Shown: piece by piece, positions 6,933 through 13,234 of the stretch
Numbering within the stretch: the first letter of the stretch is position 1
How the letters are laid out: each line of letters starts with the position of its first letter
Assembly (NCBI GenBank): GCA_001916005.1
Contig: MNRP01000047.1
Coordinates: 1-32,917 of the forward strand
Source: Clostridium sp. 26_22
GTDB lineage: Bacteria; Bacillota; Clostridia; TANB77; CAG-508
Direction of reading: 5' to 3'
Length of the DNA: 32,917 nucleotides
The notes under the pieces: generated by a model
Told to the model about the DNA's origin: nothing
The model's input: the letters and a program-made list of their open reading frames with translations, nothing else
Database searches by the model: none
Position numbers and translations under genes: made by a program

Positions 6933-7478
6933 ATGAAAAAAAATCAAGAAAACAAAAAAGAACACTCGAATACAAAATGGATAATACAATCATTTATAAT
7001 GACATTTATTTTATCAATGATATTTGCATATATATCAACAAATGGAGTGTCAAATTTAAGTTTATTACCAGCTATATTAATACTAGTTTTGGTAGTTTTA
7101 ATAGGAATATTTTTTGATATTATAGGGGTGGCTGTTACAGTTGCAAATGAAGAAGAATTCCATGCAAAAGCAACCAAAAAAGTAGTGGGTTCAAAAGATT
7201 CTATAAAATTAATAAAAAATGCTCCTAAAGTTGCTAATATTTGTGCAGACGTTATAGGAGATATATGTGGAGTATTGAGTGGTTCTATCAGTGCAATGAT
7301 AGCAATAAAAATAGGAAATGAATTAAATTTACCTTTTAATATGCAATTTATATTAAGTGCATTAGTATCAGCTTTTACTGTTAGTGGAAAGGCTTTTGGT
7401 AAAGATATTGCTAATAAAAAATCAACAGAAATTGTTCATAAAGTTGGTATTGTGTTAAATAAATTTAGTAAGAAATAG
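6933..7478 (+). CDS. oapA: OLE-associated membrane protein OapA
   Basis: 181 residues; ATG 6933 follows AAGGAAGAGG. Four hydrophobic segments (about 17-35, 44-70, 112-128, 136-154) are separated by a cytosolic-type loop with EEFHAKATKKVVGSKDSIKL and ANICADVIGDICGVLSG. The latter contains a D-x-x-x-D pair (Asp106, Asp110), which I recall as conserved in this family. The C-terminus (GKAFGKDIANKKSTEIVHKVG) is also typical. OapA binds OLE RNA and holds it at the membrane. The gene lies 18 bases after the terminal hairpin of the RNA, as expected for the pair, and is followed by its own terminator. Confidence 0.85.
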   Translation: MKKNQENKKEHSNTKWIIQSFIMTFILSMIFAYISTNGVSNLSLLPAILILVLVVLIGIFFDIIGVAVTVANEEEFHAKATKKVVGSKDSIKLIKNAPKVANICADVIGDICGVLSGSISAMIAIKIGNELNLPFNMQFILSALVSAFTVSGKAFGKDIANKKSTEIVHKVGIVLNKFSKK

Positions 7479-7479
7479 A

Positions 7480-7516
7480 AAAAAGCATCAAATTTTATAA
7501 GAATTTGATGCTTTTT
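7480..7516. terminator. Terminator after oapA
   Basis: AAAAAGCATCAAATT (7480-7494) pairs perfectly with AATTTGATGCTTTTT (7502-7516) around 7 bases. It starts 1 base after the oapA stop and also serves the convergent mini-gene on the minus strand. Confidence 0.85.
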
Positions 7517-7517
7517 A

Positions 7518-7634
7518 TTAATTCATTTCTTTCATATCATATATTTTTTCTTCATTATTTTTAAATTTTATATATAGTAAAAAATTTTCTAATGCTTTCA
7601 CCTCAATAGGTTGTTCTTCTATTGAATCATTCAT
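7518..7634 (-). CDS. Short DUF2442-like protein (possibly clipped)
   Basis: 38 residues, ATG at 7634 with GGAGG 8 bases upstream and a full promoter, so it is probably translated. The segment IEVKALENFLLYIKFKNNEE followed by KIYDMKE matches the N-terminal half of DUF2442 domains, small proteins often found with toxin-antitoxin genes. Normal family members continue for another 30-50 residues (an FxxL segment) that are missing: the frame stops right at the shared oapA terminator. It could be a truncated relic or a minimal version. Confidence 0.55.
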   Translation of the reverse strand: MNDSIEEQPIEVKALENFLLYIKFKNNEEKIYDMKEMN

Positions 7635-7665
7635 TATATTACCTCCATTCTTTTAAGTGTAACTT

Positions 7666-7694
7666 ATTATAACATTTTTAAATAATATTATCAA
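7666..7694 (-). promoter_or_regulatory. Sigma-A promoter for the DUF2442-like gene
   Basis: Minus strand: TTGATA (7694-7689), 17 bases, TATAAT (7671-7666). Confidence 0.6.
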
Positions 7695-7747
7695 CAATAT
7701 AAAATATATTTACTTAGAAGTTTATAAAAAAGATTTTAAATATACAC

Positions 7748-7776
7748 TTGATTTATAAGTAAAAGTTTAGTATACT
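7748..7776 (+). promoter_or_regulatory. Sigma-A promoter of the type I toxin mRNA
   Basis: TTGATT (7748-7753), 17 bases, TATACT (7771-7776). The predicted leader is about 55 bases and ends in a strong GAAAGGAGG site. Confidence 0.6.
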
Positions 7777-7838
7777 TTTGATGAGATAAGCAAAACAGAG
7801 TGTGAAGTGTCGTTTCCTGATGAAAGGAGGCGGTGCAT

Positions 7839-7991
7839 ATGTTATTTGAACAAGTTTATTTACTATTTATATACATACTATTTATTCAACTTGCAATAGT
7901 AACTGTTATCGCTATTGCTCTATTTGTAGCTTTAAAAGTTACAATGAGAAAATTAGATAGCAAAAAAAACACATCTCTGTCTGGACGTTAG
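7839..7991 (+). CDS. Small hydrophobic type I toxin (holin-like/TxpA-Fst type)
   Basis: 50 residues from ATG 7839, preceded by AAAGGAGGCGG. One long membrane helix (about residues 7-33, LLFIYILFIQ...) is followed by a basic tail RKLDSKKNTSLSGR, the standard layout of Firmicute type I toxins that insert into the membrane. The context is diagnostic: its own promoter, a terminator overlapping the last codons, and a convergent promoter on the opposite strand giving an antisense RNA over the 3' end. Primary sequence diverges between such families, so I do not assign a named family. Expected effect on the cell when unrepressed is membrane depolarisation and growth arrest. Confidence 0.7.
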   Translation: MLFEQVYLLFIYILFIQLAIVTVIAIALFVALKVTMRKLDSKKNTSLSGR

Positions 7992-8054
7992 AGATGTATT
8001 TTATTAAAAAACATAATTAACGGCATGCCACACTTTGTGGCCGCTTATCTTTCT
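7962..8054 (-). ncRNA. Antisense antitoxin RNA of the type I module
   Basis: Predicted from a near-consensus minus-strand promoter (8061-8089) and a hairpin followed by U8 ending near 7962, giving an RNA of about 93 bases. It contains a GCCACA/TGTGGC hairpin (8027-8041) and is complementary to the toxin mRNA 3' end, including the final codons. This convergent, terminator-sharing layout is seen in par/Fst- and txpA/ratA-type systems. Confidence 0.6.
7971..7997. terminator. Shared bidirectional terminator of toxin mRNA and antitoxin RNA
   Basis: ACATCTCT (7971-7978) pairs with AGAGATGT (7990-7997). An A8 run at 7962-7969 gives eight Us for the minus-strand RNA; the plus-strand side has ATTTTATT. 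The stem includes the last toxin codons and stop. Confidence 0.7.
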
Positions 8055-8060
8055 ATAATT

Positions 8061-8089
8061 ATTATACGCATAAAAAGAATAAAAGTCAA
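8061..8089 (-). promoter_or_regulatory. Sigma-A promoter of the antisense antitoxin RNA
   Basis: Minus strand: TTGACT (8089-8084), 17 bases, TATAAT (8066-8061). It is closer to consensus than the toxin promoter, as usual for antitoxin RNAs that must be in excess. Confidence 0.7.
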
Positions 8090-8135
8090 TAATTTTTTAG
8101 TTTTATGATAAAATAATAATATTGGAGGGACACAC

Positions 8136-8921
8136 ATGAAAGCATTAATAACAGGAGCATCTTCTGGAATAGGAAGAGATATGGCTAGAATACTAGCAAA
8201 AAAGAACTACGATTTAGTATTGGTAGCAAGAGATGAGCAAAAACTAAAAGAATTAAAAAAAGAATTAAAAGAAAACAACAATATAAAAATTGAAACAATA
8301 TCAATGGATTTAGCACAAGAAGAAAACTGTATAGATTTACACAAAAGTGTAAAAGATGTGGATATCTTAATTAACAATGCAGGATTTGGAGATTGTGGAA
8401 ATTTCACACATACAGAATTAAACAAAGAATTGTCAATGATAAAAACAAACATAATAGCATATCATATTTTAACAAAATTATATTTAGTAGATATGAAAGC
8501 AAAAAATAGTGGGAAAATTTTGAATGTAGCATCAATTGCTGGATTTATGCCGGGGCCATTGATGGCAACATATTATTCAACAAAAGCATATGTAGTAAGA
8601 CTTTCAGAATCAATAAGAGAAGAATTAAGAAAAGAAAAATCAAAAGTTCAAATTAGTATTTTATGTCCAGGACCAGTAAATACAAATTTCAATAATGTAG
8701 CAAATGTAAAATTCCATATGAGAGAAGCAAATAGCTATAATGTTGCCAAATTTGCTATAGATAAATTATTAAAAGGTAAATTCTATATTATTCCAGGACT
8801 AGATGTAAAAGCAGGAATATTTTTTAGTCATTTTGTGCCTAGTAGTTTTGTTGCAAAGATAACATATATGGTGCAAAAGAAGAAAATTCGGCCAAAACCC
8901 TTGACAAATGTAAAAAAATAG
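8136..8921 (+). CDS. Short-chain dehydrogenase/reductase (SDR) family oxidoreductase
   Basis: 261 residues from ATG 8136 after TTGGAGGG. Classical SDR features: TGASSGIG (6-13) for NAD(P) binding, NNAG (80-83), catalytic Ser133, Tyr146 and Lys150 (YxxxK), then CPGPVNT after the active site. Basic Arg32 after the second strand (VARDEQ) favours NADP(H). The C-terminal ~40 residues add a hydrophobic patch (GIFFSHFVPSSFVAKITYMV) and a basic tail (KKKIRPKP), suggesting membrane association as in the YqjQ/DltE-like subgroup. The substrate is unknown. It precedes the ylxM-ffh operon, whose promoter lies inside its last codons. Confidence 0.85.
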   Translation: MKALITGASSGIGRDMARILAKKNYDLVLVARDEQKLKELKKELKENNNIKIETISMDLAQEENCIDLHKSVKDVDILINNAGFGDCGNFTHTELNKELSMIKTNIIAYHILTKLYLVDMKAKNSGKILNVASIAGFMPGPLMATYYSTKAYVVRLSESIREELRKEKSKVQISILCPGPVNTNFNNVANVKFHMREANSYNVAKFAIDKLLKGKFYIIPGLDVKAGIFFSHFVPSSFVAKITYMVQKKKIRPKPLTNVKK

Positions 8922-8929
8922 TGTAAAGT
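8901..8929 (+). promoter_or_regulatory. Promoter of the ylxM-ffh operon, embedded in the end of the SDR gene
   Basis: TTGACA (8901-8906), 17 bases, TAAAGT (8924-8929). The -35 box falls in the last codons of the SDR gene. Confidence 0.55.
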
Positions 8930-8961
8930 ATATTAGCATTACAAAAAAGAAGGTAGTATTT

Positions 8962-9309
8962 ATGGATGAAAAAGTAAAAATAAGTATATTGTGTGATTTA
9001 TATGGAAAGTTATTAACTCCAAAACAACTTGAATTCTTAAATGACTACTATAATAACGACTTGTCACTATCAGAAATAGCTGAAAACAACGAAATCACTA
9101 GGCAAGCTGTTAGAGACATAATAAAGAAGGGAGAGAAAAAGCTTTTCGAATACGAGGAAAAGTTGTTATTTATGAAAAGGACGTTGAATCAAGAAAAGAA
9201 AATTGAACAAGTTTTATCAGAATTAACAAAAATTCAAAAGAATTCATCTGATAAACAAGTAGAAACTATCTTGGAAACAATAAAAAAAGAATTAAACTGT
9301 TTAGTTTAA
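8962..9309 (+). CDS. ylxM: YlxM/p13-like helix-turn-helix protein of the SRP operon
   Basis: 115 residues, ATG 8962 after GAAGG. The N-terminal half has LTPKQLEFLNDYYNNDLSLS followed by EIAENNEITRQAVRDIIKKG, a sigma-70 region 4-like HTH. The rest is a Lys/Glu-rich helix. It sits 13 bases upstream of ffh, the invariant position of this family. YlxM is thought to act with the signal recognition particle; in streptococci it modulates SRP-FtsY GTPase activity. Confidence 0.9.
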   Translation: MDEKVKISILCDLYGKLLTPKQLEFLNDYYNNDLSLSEIAENNEITRQAVRDIIKKGEKKLFEYEEKLLFMKRTLNQEKKIEQVLSELTKIQKNSSDKQVETILETIKKELNCLV

Positions 9310-9322
9310 GGGAGGTAAGTAC

Positions 9323-10675
9323 ATGGCTTTTGAAGGGTTATCTTCTAGATTACAAGAAATAACAAAAAAGCTTAGAGGTAAAGCAAGAATAACAGACTCA
9401 GACCTAAAAGAAATGCTTAGAGAAGTAAAGCTTGCATTACTAGAAGCAGATGTTAACTATAAAATAGTAAAAGAATTCATATCAAACATTCAAGAAAAAG
9501 CTTTAGGACAAGACGTTTTAAAATCATTAACACCAGGGCAACAAGTAATAAAAATAGTAAAAGATGAATTAGTTGAATTATTAGGAGGAACAGAAAGTAA
9601 AGTTAATTTTTCTTCAAATCCACCAACAATAATAATGCTAGTTGGACTTCAAGGTTCTGGTAAAACAACAACAGCTGGAAAACTTGCAAATCTATTTAGA
9701 AAACAAGGTAAAAAGCCATTATTAGTAGCTTGCGATGTATATAGACCAGCAGCTATTAAACAATTACAAGTTGTCGGAGCACAATTAAATATACCAGTAT
9801 ATGCAAATGAACAATCAAAAGATGTTGTACATATTGCAAAACAAGCAATGAATGTTGCAATGTCAAAATTAAATGATGTAATAATTCTAGATACAGCTGG
9901 ACGTCTACAAATTGATGAACAATTAATGGAAGAATTACAAAATGTTAAGAAAAGTGTAAGACCACATGAAATACTATTAGTTGTAGATTCTATGACTGGT
10001 CAAGAAGCTGTAAATGTTGCTCAAACTTTTAATGAAAAAGTAGGAATTGATGGTATAGTTTTAACCAAATTAGATGGTGACACACGTGGTGGTGCAGCAT
10101 TATCTGTTAAAAAAGTTACAGGAAAGCCTATAAAATTTGCAGCAACAGGAGAAAAATTAAGTGATATCGAAGTTTTTCATCCAGACAGAATGGCATCAAG
10201 AATTCTTGGAATGGGAGATATGTTAGCCGTAATAGAAAAAGCAGAAGAAGCTTTTGATATGGAAGAGGCAGAAAAACTAGAAAAGAAAATGAGAAAAAAT
10301 GAACTTGACTTAGATGACTATTTAGCTCAAATAAGACAAGTAAAGAAAATGGGATCATTTTCTTCAATACTAAAACTAATTCCAGGAATGAATCAATTCA
10401 AAGACATCAAAGTAGATGACAAAGAATTTGCAAAAATAGAAGCAATTATATGTTCAATGACAAAAAAAGAAAAAAGAAACACAAAACTACTAAATGCAAG
10501 TAGAAGAATAAGAATTGCAAAAGGTAGTGGAACAACAGTACAGGACATAAATAAATTCATTAAATCATATGAAATGACACAAAAAATGATGAAACAAATG
10601 AAACAAAACAAAGGTGGAATGAAAAGATTAATGAATGGGATAGATGAAAACACATTGAAAAATTTTAAAATCTAA
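9323..10675 (+). CDS. ffh: Signal recognition particle protein Ffh (SRP54)
   Basis: 450 residues, full family length; ATG 9323 after GGGAGG. The N-domain (1-~90) is a four-helix bundle. The G-domain has the P-loop GLQGSGKTTT (about 107-116), DTAGR, and TKLDGDTRGG. The Met-rich M-domain (about 325-450) contains the RRIRIAKGSGTT segment that contacts the 4.5S/6S RNA and ends in MKQMKQ-type helices. It binds signal peptides as they leave the ribosome and delivers nascent chains to FtsY and the Sec translocon. It is cotranscribed with ylxM. Confidence 0.97.
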   Translation: MAFEGLSSRLQEITKKLRGKARITDSDLKEMLREVKLALLEADVNYKIVKEFISNIQEKALGQDVLKSLTPGQQVIKIVKDELVELLGGTESKVNFSSNPPTIIMLVGLQGSGKTTTAGKLANLFRKQGKKPLLVACDVYRPAAIKQLQVVGAQLNIPVYANEQSKDVVHIAKQAMNVAMSKLNDVIILDTAGRLQIDEQLMEELQNVKKSVRPHEILLVVDSMTGQEAVNVAQTFNEKVGIDGIVLTKLDGDTRGGAALSVKKVTGKPIKFAATGEKLSDIEVFHPDRMASRILGMGDMLAVIEKAEEAFDMEEAEKLEKKMRKNELDLDDYLAQIRQVKKMGSFSSILKLIPGMNQFKDIKVDDKEFAKIEAIICSMTKKEKRNTKLLNASRRIRIAKGSGTTVQDINKFIKSYEMTQKMMKQMKQNKGGMKRLMNGIDENTLKNFKI

Positions 10676-10698
10676 ATAAGTTATTAACTTTTTGAAAA

Positions 10699-10750
10699 AG
10701 GGAGATGGAAAAAGGGACGACCTTTTCTTACTTATCAAAAATTTCCCTAT
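10699..10750 (+). repeat. Intergenic inverted repeat with GGACG core (copy A) in the ffh-rpsP gap
   Basis: An outer AGGGAGAT...ATTTCCCT pair encloses an inner AAAGG-GACGA-CCTTTT hairpin (10711-10726). It resembles the copies at 22286 and 27373. It may also attenuate transcription between ffh and rpsP. The rest of the 139-base gap has an AT-rich stretch and the rpsP ribosome binding site. Confidence 0.5.
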
Positions 10751-10814
10751 TTTAAAATGCTATATATATAAAGGAATAATCCTTTTAACCAATATTTGTA
10801 GGAGGTGAATTATA

Positions 10815-11051
10815 ATGGTAAAAATCAGATTACAAAGAGAAGGAAAGAAAAAAGCTCCTTTCTATCACATAGTTGTTGCAGATTCTAAATGCCCAAGAGA
10901 TGGTAAAATAATAGAAAAAATAGGAACATATGATCCAATGACAGAACCATCAACAGTAGTATTAGATCAAGAAAAAGTTGCACAATGGATTAAAAATGGT
11001 GCAAAACCAACAGATACAGTAAAAGCTTTAATAGAAAAAGCTACTAAATAA
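10815..11051 (+). CDS. rpsP: 30S ribosomal protein S16
   Basis: 78 residues, ATG 10815 after AGGAGGTG. MVKIRLQREGKKKAPFYHIV, followed by VADSKCPRDGKIIEKIGTYDP, is the hallmark N-terminal half of S16. It binds 16S rRNA in the body of the small subunit and helps assembly. The gene is complete and is followed by khpA, rimM, trmD and rplS in the usual Firmicute order. Confidence 0.97.
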   Translation: MVKIRLQREGKKKAPFYHIVVADSKCPRDGKIIEKIGTYDPMTEPSTVVLDQEKVAQWIKNGAKPTDTVKALIEKATK

Positions 11052-11111
11052 TTTAAAGAAAGTAACACTTTAAATATTTTGATTAATAAAAAATAGGAAG
11101 GAAATCTAACT

Positions 11112-11342
11112 ATGAAAGAAATTTTAGAAACAATTATACTAAGTCTAGTTGATAATAAAGATGCAGTTCAAATAAATGAATTGGATGGAGAAAAATCAGT
11201 AGTATTTGAAGTAAAAGTTGCTGAAGAAGATATGGGAAAAGTAATAGGAAGACAAGGTAGACTTGCTAAATCTATAAGAACACTTGTAAAATCTATAGCA
11301 GGAAAAGAACATAAGAAAGTTACAGTTGAATTTATTGGATAA
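11112..11342 (+). CDS. khpA: KH-domain RNA-binding protein KhpA
   Basis: 76 residues, ATG 11112 after AGGAAGG. A single type II KH domain with the GKVIGRQGRLAKSIRTLVKS loop (the GxxG motif is GRQG). KhpA acts with KhpB as a global RNA-binding pair affecting cell elongation and small RNAs in other Firmicutes. Its position between rpsP and rimM is conserved (YlqC in Bacillus). Confidence 0.93.
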   Translation: MKEILETIILSLVDNKDAVQINELDGEKSVVFEVKVAEEDMGKVIGRQGRLAKSIRTLVKSIAGKEHKKVTVEFIG

Positions 11343-11363
11343 TTTTTTATATGGAGTAATAGA

Positions 11364-11870
11364 ATGCAAGAATTTTTAGAAATAGGTCAAATAGTTAATA
11401 CATTTGGAATAAAAGGAATGGTAAAAATAAAGCCATTTACAGATGATATTAACAGATTTGATGATTTAGAAAAAATATATATTGAAAAAAATAATACTAA
11501 AAAAGAATATGAAATCGAAGAAGTAAAATACCACAAAGGTATGGTACTTATGAAATTAAAAGGAGTTAACACTCCTGAGGAAGCAGAACTTCTTAGAAAT
11601 TACTATTTAAAAGTAAAAAGAGAAGATGAACCTGAATTAGAAGAAGGTACTTATTATATTGTAGATTTAATAGGATTAGATGTTTACTCAGATGATGGAA
11701 AACTTCTTGGAAAATTAGATGATATATTCAATACAGGAAGTAATGACATATATGTTGTAAAAGATGAACTTGGAAAACAAATATTATTACCAGCCATATC
11801 AGATGTTGTAAAAGACATCAATTTAGAAGAAAAGAAAATAATTGTACATATTTTAAATGGATTAATTTAG
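11364..11870 (+). CDS. rimM: Ribosome maturation factor RimM
   Basis: 168 residues, ATG 11364 after TGGAG. The N-terminal RimM beta-barrel begins IGQIVNTFGIKGMVKIKPFT. The C-terminal PRC-barrel contains YYIVDLIGLDVY...GKLDDIFNTGSNDIYVV and ILLPAISDVV. It assists 30S head assembly through S19 and 16S processing. It lies 21 bases after khpA and 18 before trmD. Confidence 0.95.
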   Translation: MQEFLEIGQIVNTFGIKGMVKIKPFTDDINRFDDLEKIYIEKNNTKKEYEIEEVKYHKGMVLMKLKGVNTPEEAELLRNYYLKVKREDEPELEEGTYYIVDLIGLDVYSDDGKLLGKLDDIFNTGSNDIYVVKDELGKQILLPAISDVVKDINLEEKKIIVHILNGLI

Positions 11871-11888
11871 AAATATAAGGAGAAAAAA

Positions 11889-12593
11889 ATGCAATTTGAT
11901 GTTTTAACACTTTTTCCAGAAATGTTTGAACCTTTAAACAAAAGCATTATTGGAAGAGCAAAAGAAAAGGGACTAATAAATATTAATTTAATAAATATTA
12001 GAGATTTTTCAAAAAATAAACATAAAAAAGTAGATGATACTCCTTATGGTGGTGGAGCAGGAATGGTTATGATGCCAGATGTTGTATATGATGCTTATAA
12101 ATCTTTAGATTATAAAGATGCAAAAGTTATATATATGTCTCCACAAGGACAAAAATTAAACCAAAAGAAAGTAGTAGAATTATCTAAGGAAAAACATATA
12201 ATACTTCTTTGTGGTCATTATGAAGGAATAGACCAAAGAGTAATAGATGAGATTGTTGATGAAGAAATTTCTATAGGAGATTATGTTTTAACTGGAGGAG
12301 AACTTCCAGCAATGATAGTAATCGATAGTGTAAGCAGATATATAGAGGGAGTTTTAAAAGATGATTCAACAAAAGAAGAATCATTTTCAGAAGGACTTTT
12401 AGAATATCCGCAATACACAAGACCAGAAGTTTTTAACGGAAAACAAGTACCAGAAGTATTACTTTCAGGTCATCACGAAAATATTGACAAATGGAGAAGA
12501 GAACAAAGTTTAATAAACACAAGGAAAAAAAGGCCAGACCTTTTAGAAAATATTGAATTATCTGAAAAAGATAAAAGAATTTTAGAAAAATAG
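11889..12593 (+). CDS. trmD: tRNA (guanine37-N1)-methyltransferase TrmD
   Basis: 234 residues. It starts MQFDVLTLFPEMF and carries the SPOUT trefoil-knot motifs: DDTPYGGGAGMVMMPD, LLCGHYEGIDQRVID and ISIGDYVLTGGELPAM. The catalytic Asp lies in the C-terminal domain (SFSEGLLEYPQYTRP). It methylates G37 next to the anticodon using S-adenosylmethionine, preventing +1 frameshifts. It is complete and in the expected operon position. Confidence 0.97.
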   Translation: MQFDVLTLFPEMFEPLNKSIIGRAKEKGLININLINIRDFSKNKHKKVDDTPYGGGAGMVMMPDVVYDAYKSLDYKDAKVIYMSPQGQKLNQKKVVELSKEKHIILLCGHYEGIDQRVIDEIVDEEISIGDYVLTGGELPAMIVIDSVSRYIEGVLKDDSTKEESFSEGLLEYPQYTRPEVFNGKQVPEVLLSGHHENIDKWRREQSLINTRKKRPDLLENIELSEKDKRILEK

Positions 12594-12598
12594 AAATG

Positions 12599-12651
12599 AC
12601 GTGCCCAAAAAAGAGGCACCGCTCAAAATAAAGAAGGAGGTAAATTCTAAA
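12599..12651 (+). promoter_or_regulatory. Candidate L19 leader hairpin before rplS
   Basis: GTGCC (12601-12605) pairs with GGCAC (12615-12619) across a 9-base A-rich loop, followed by CGCTC and the AAGGAGG site. Low-GC Gram-positives have a ribosomal protein leader here (L19 leader). I see the hairpin but not the full consensus. An in-frame GTG at 12601 inside the hairpin is not the rplS start. Confidence 0.4.
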
Positions 12652-13113
12652 ATGGATATTATTAAATCAATAGAACATGAACAACTAAAGAATAAAATAC
12701 CAGAATTAAAAGTTGGTAACACAGTAAAAGTTCACGTTAGAATTAAAGAAGGAAACAAAGAAAGAATCCAAGTATTCGAAGGAATTATAATCAAAGTACA
12801 AGGTGGAGGAGTTAACCAAACATTTACAGTAAGAAAAACATCTTATGGTGTTGGTGTTGAAAAAACATTCTTAGTACATTCACCATTAGTTGAAAAAGTA
12901 GAATTAGTAAGAGTTGGTAAAGCTAGAAGAGCTAGATTATTCTACTTAAGAGACAGAGTTGGTAAAGCTGCTAAAACTAAAGAAATGGTTGGAGCTAGAA
13001 TCGAAAATAGAGAAATTACTATTAAAGAAGATTTAGTAGAAGAACCAGTTGCTGAAGTTAAAGAAGAAGCTGTAGAAGCTCCAGCAGAAACAGTAGAAAA
13101 CAAAGCTGAATAA
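12652..13113 (+). CDS. rplS: 50S ribosomal protein L19
   Basis: 153 residues from ATG 12652, chosen because AAGGAGG sits 9 bases upstream and the product starts MDIIKSIEHEQLK like other L19s. The core KVGNTVKVHVRIKEGNKERI is followed by QVFEGIIIKVQGGG and RRARLFYLRDRVGKAA. The last ~40 residues form an Ala/Glu/Val-rich acidic tail (VEEPVAEVKEEAVEAPAE) absent from standard 115-residue L19s. It sits at the 30S-50S interface. It is the last gene of the operon, before a strong terminator. Confidence 0.96.
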   Translation: MDIIKSIEHEQLKNKIPELKVGNTVKVHVRIKEGNKERIQVFEGIIIKVQGGGVNQTFTVRKTSYGVGVEKTFLVHSPLVEKVELVRVGKARRARLFYLRDRVGKAAKTKEMVGARIENREITIKEDLVEEPVAEVKEEAVEAPAETVENKAE

Positions 13114-13125
13114 TTTATATAAAAG

Positions 13126-13163
13126 TTGAGATAATGTGAGTATGAAGTTATCTCAATTTTTTT
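13126..13163 (+). terminator. Terminator of the ffh-rplS operon
   Basis: TTGAGATAA (13126-13134) pairs with TTATCTCAA (13148-13156), followed by T7. Confidence 0.85.
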
Positions 13164-13180
13164 GCTTTTAACCGAATTAT

Positions 13181-13209
13181 TTGACAAAATCGCTTTTTAG
13201 AAGTACAAT
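13181..13209 (+). promoter_or_regulatory. Sigma-A promoter of gdpP
   Basis: TTGACA (13181-13186), 17 bases, TACAAT (13204-13209); the AAAGGAG site follows. Confidence 0.7.
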
Positions 13210-13234
13210 ATAATAGGTAGAAAAGGAGAGTTTT

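Noticed and set aside
12601..12651. Extended L19 from GTG 12601
   Set aside because: The extension overlaps a leader hairpin and the real binding site. L19 proteins begin at the residue encoded by ATG 12652.
12942..13187. Minus-strand ORF opposite the L19 tail and terminator
   Set aside because: It runs through a clear terminator and is an antisense shadow of the Ala/Glu-rich tail.
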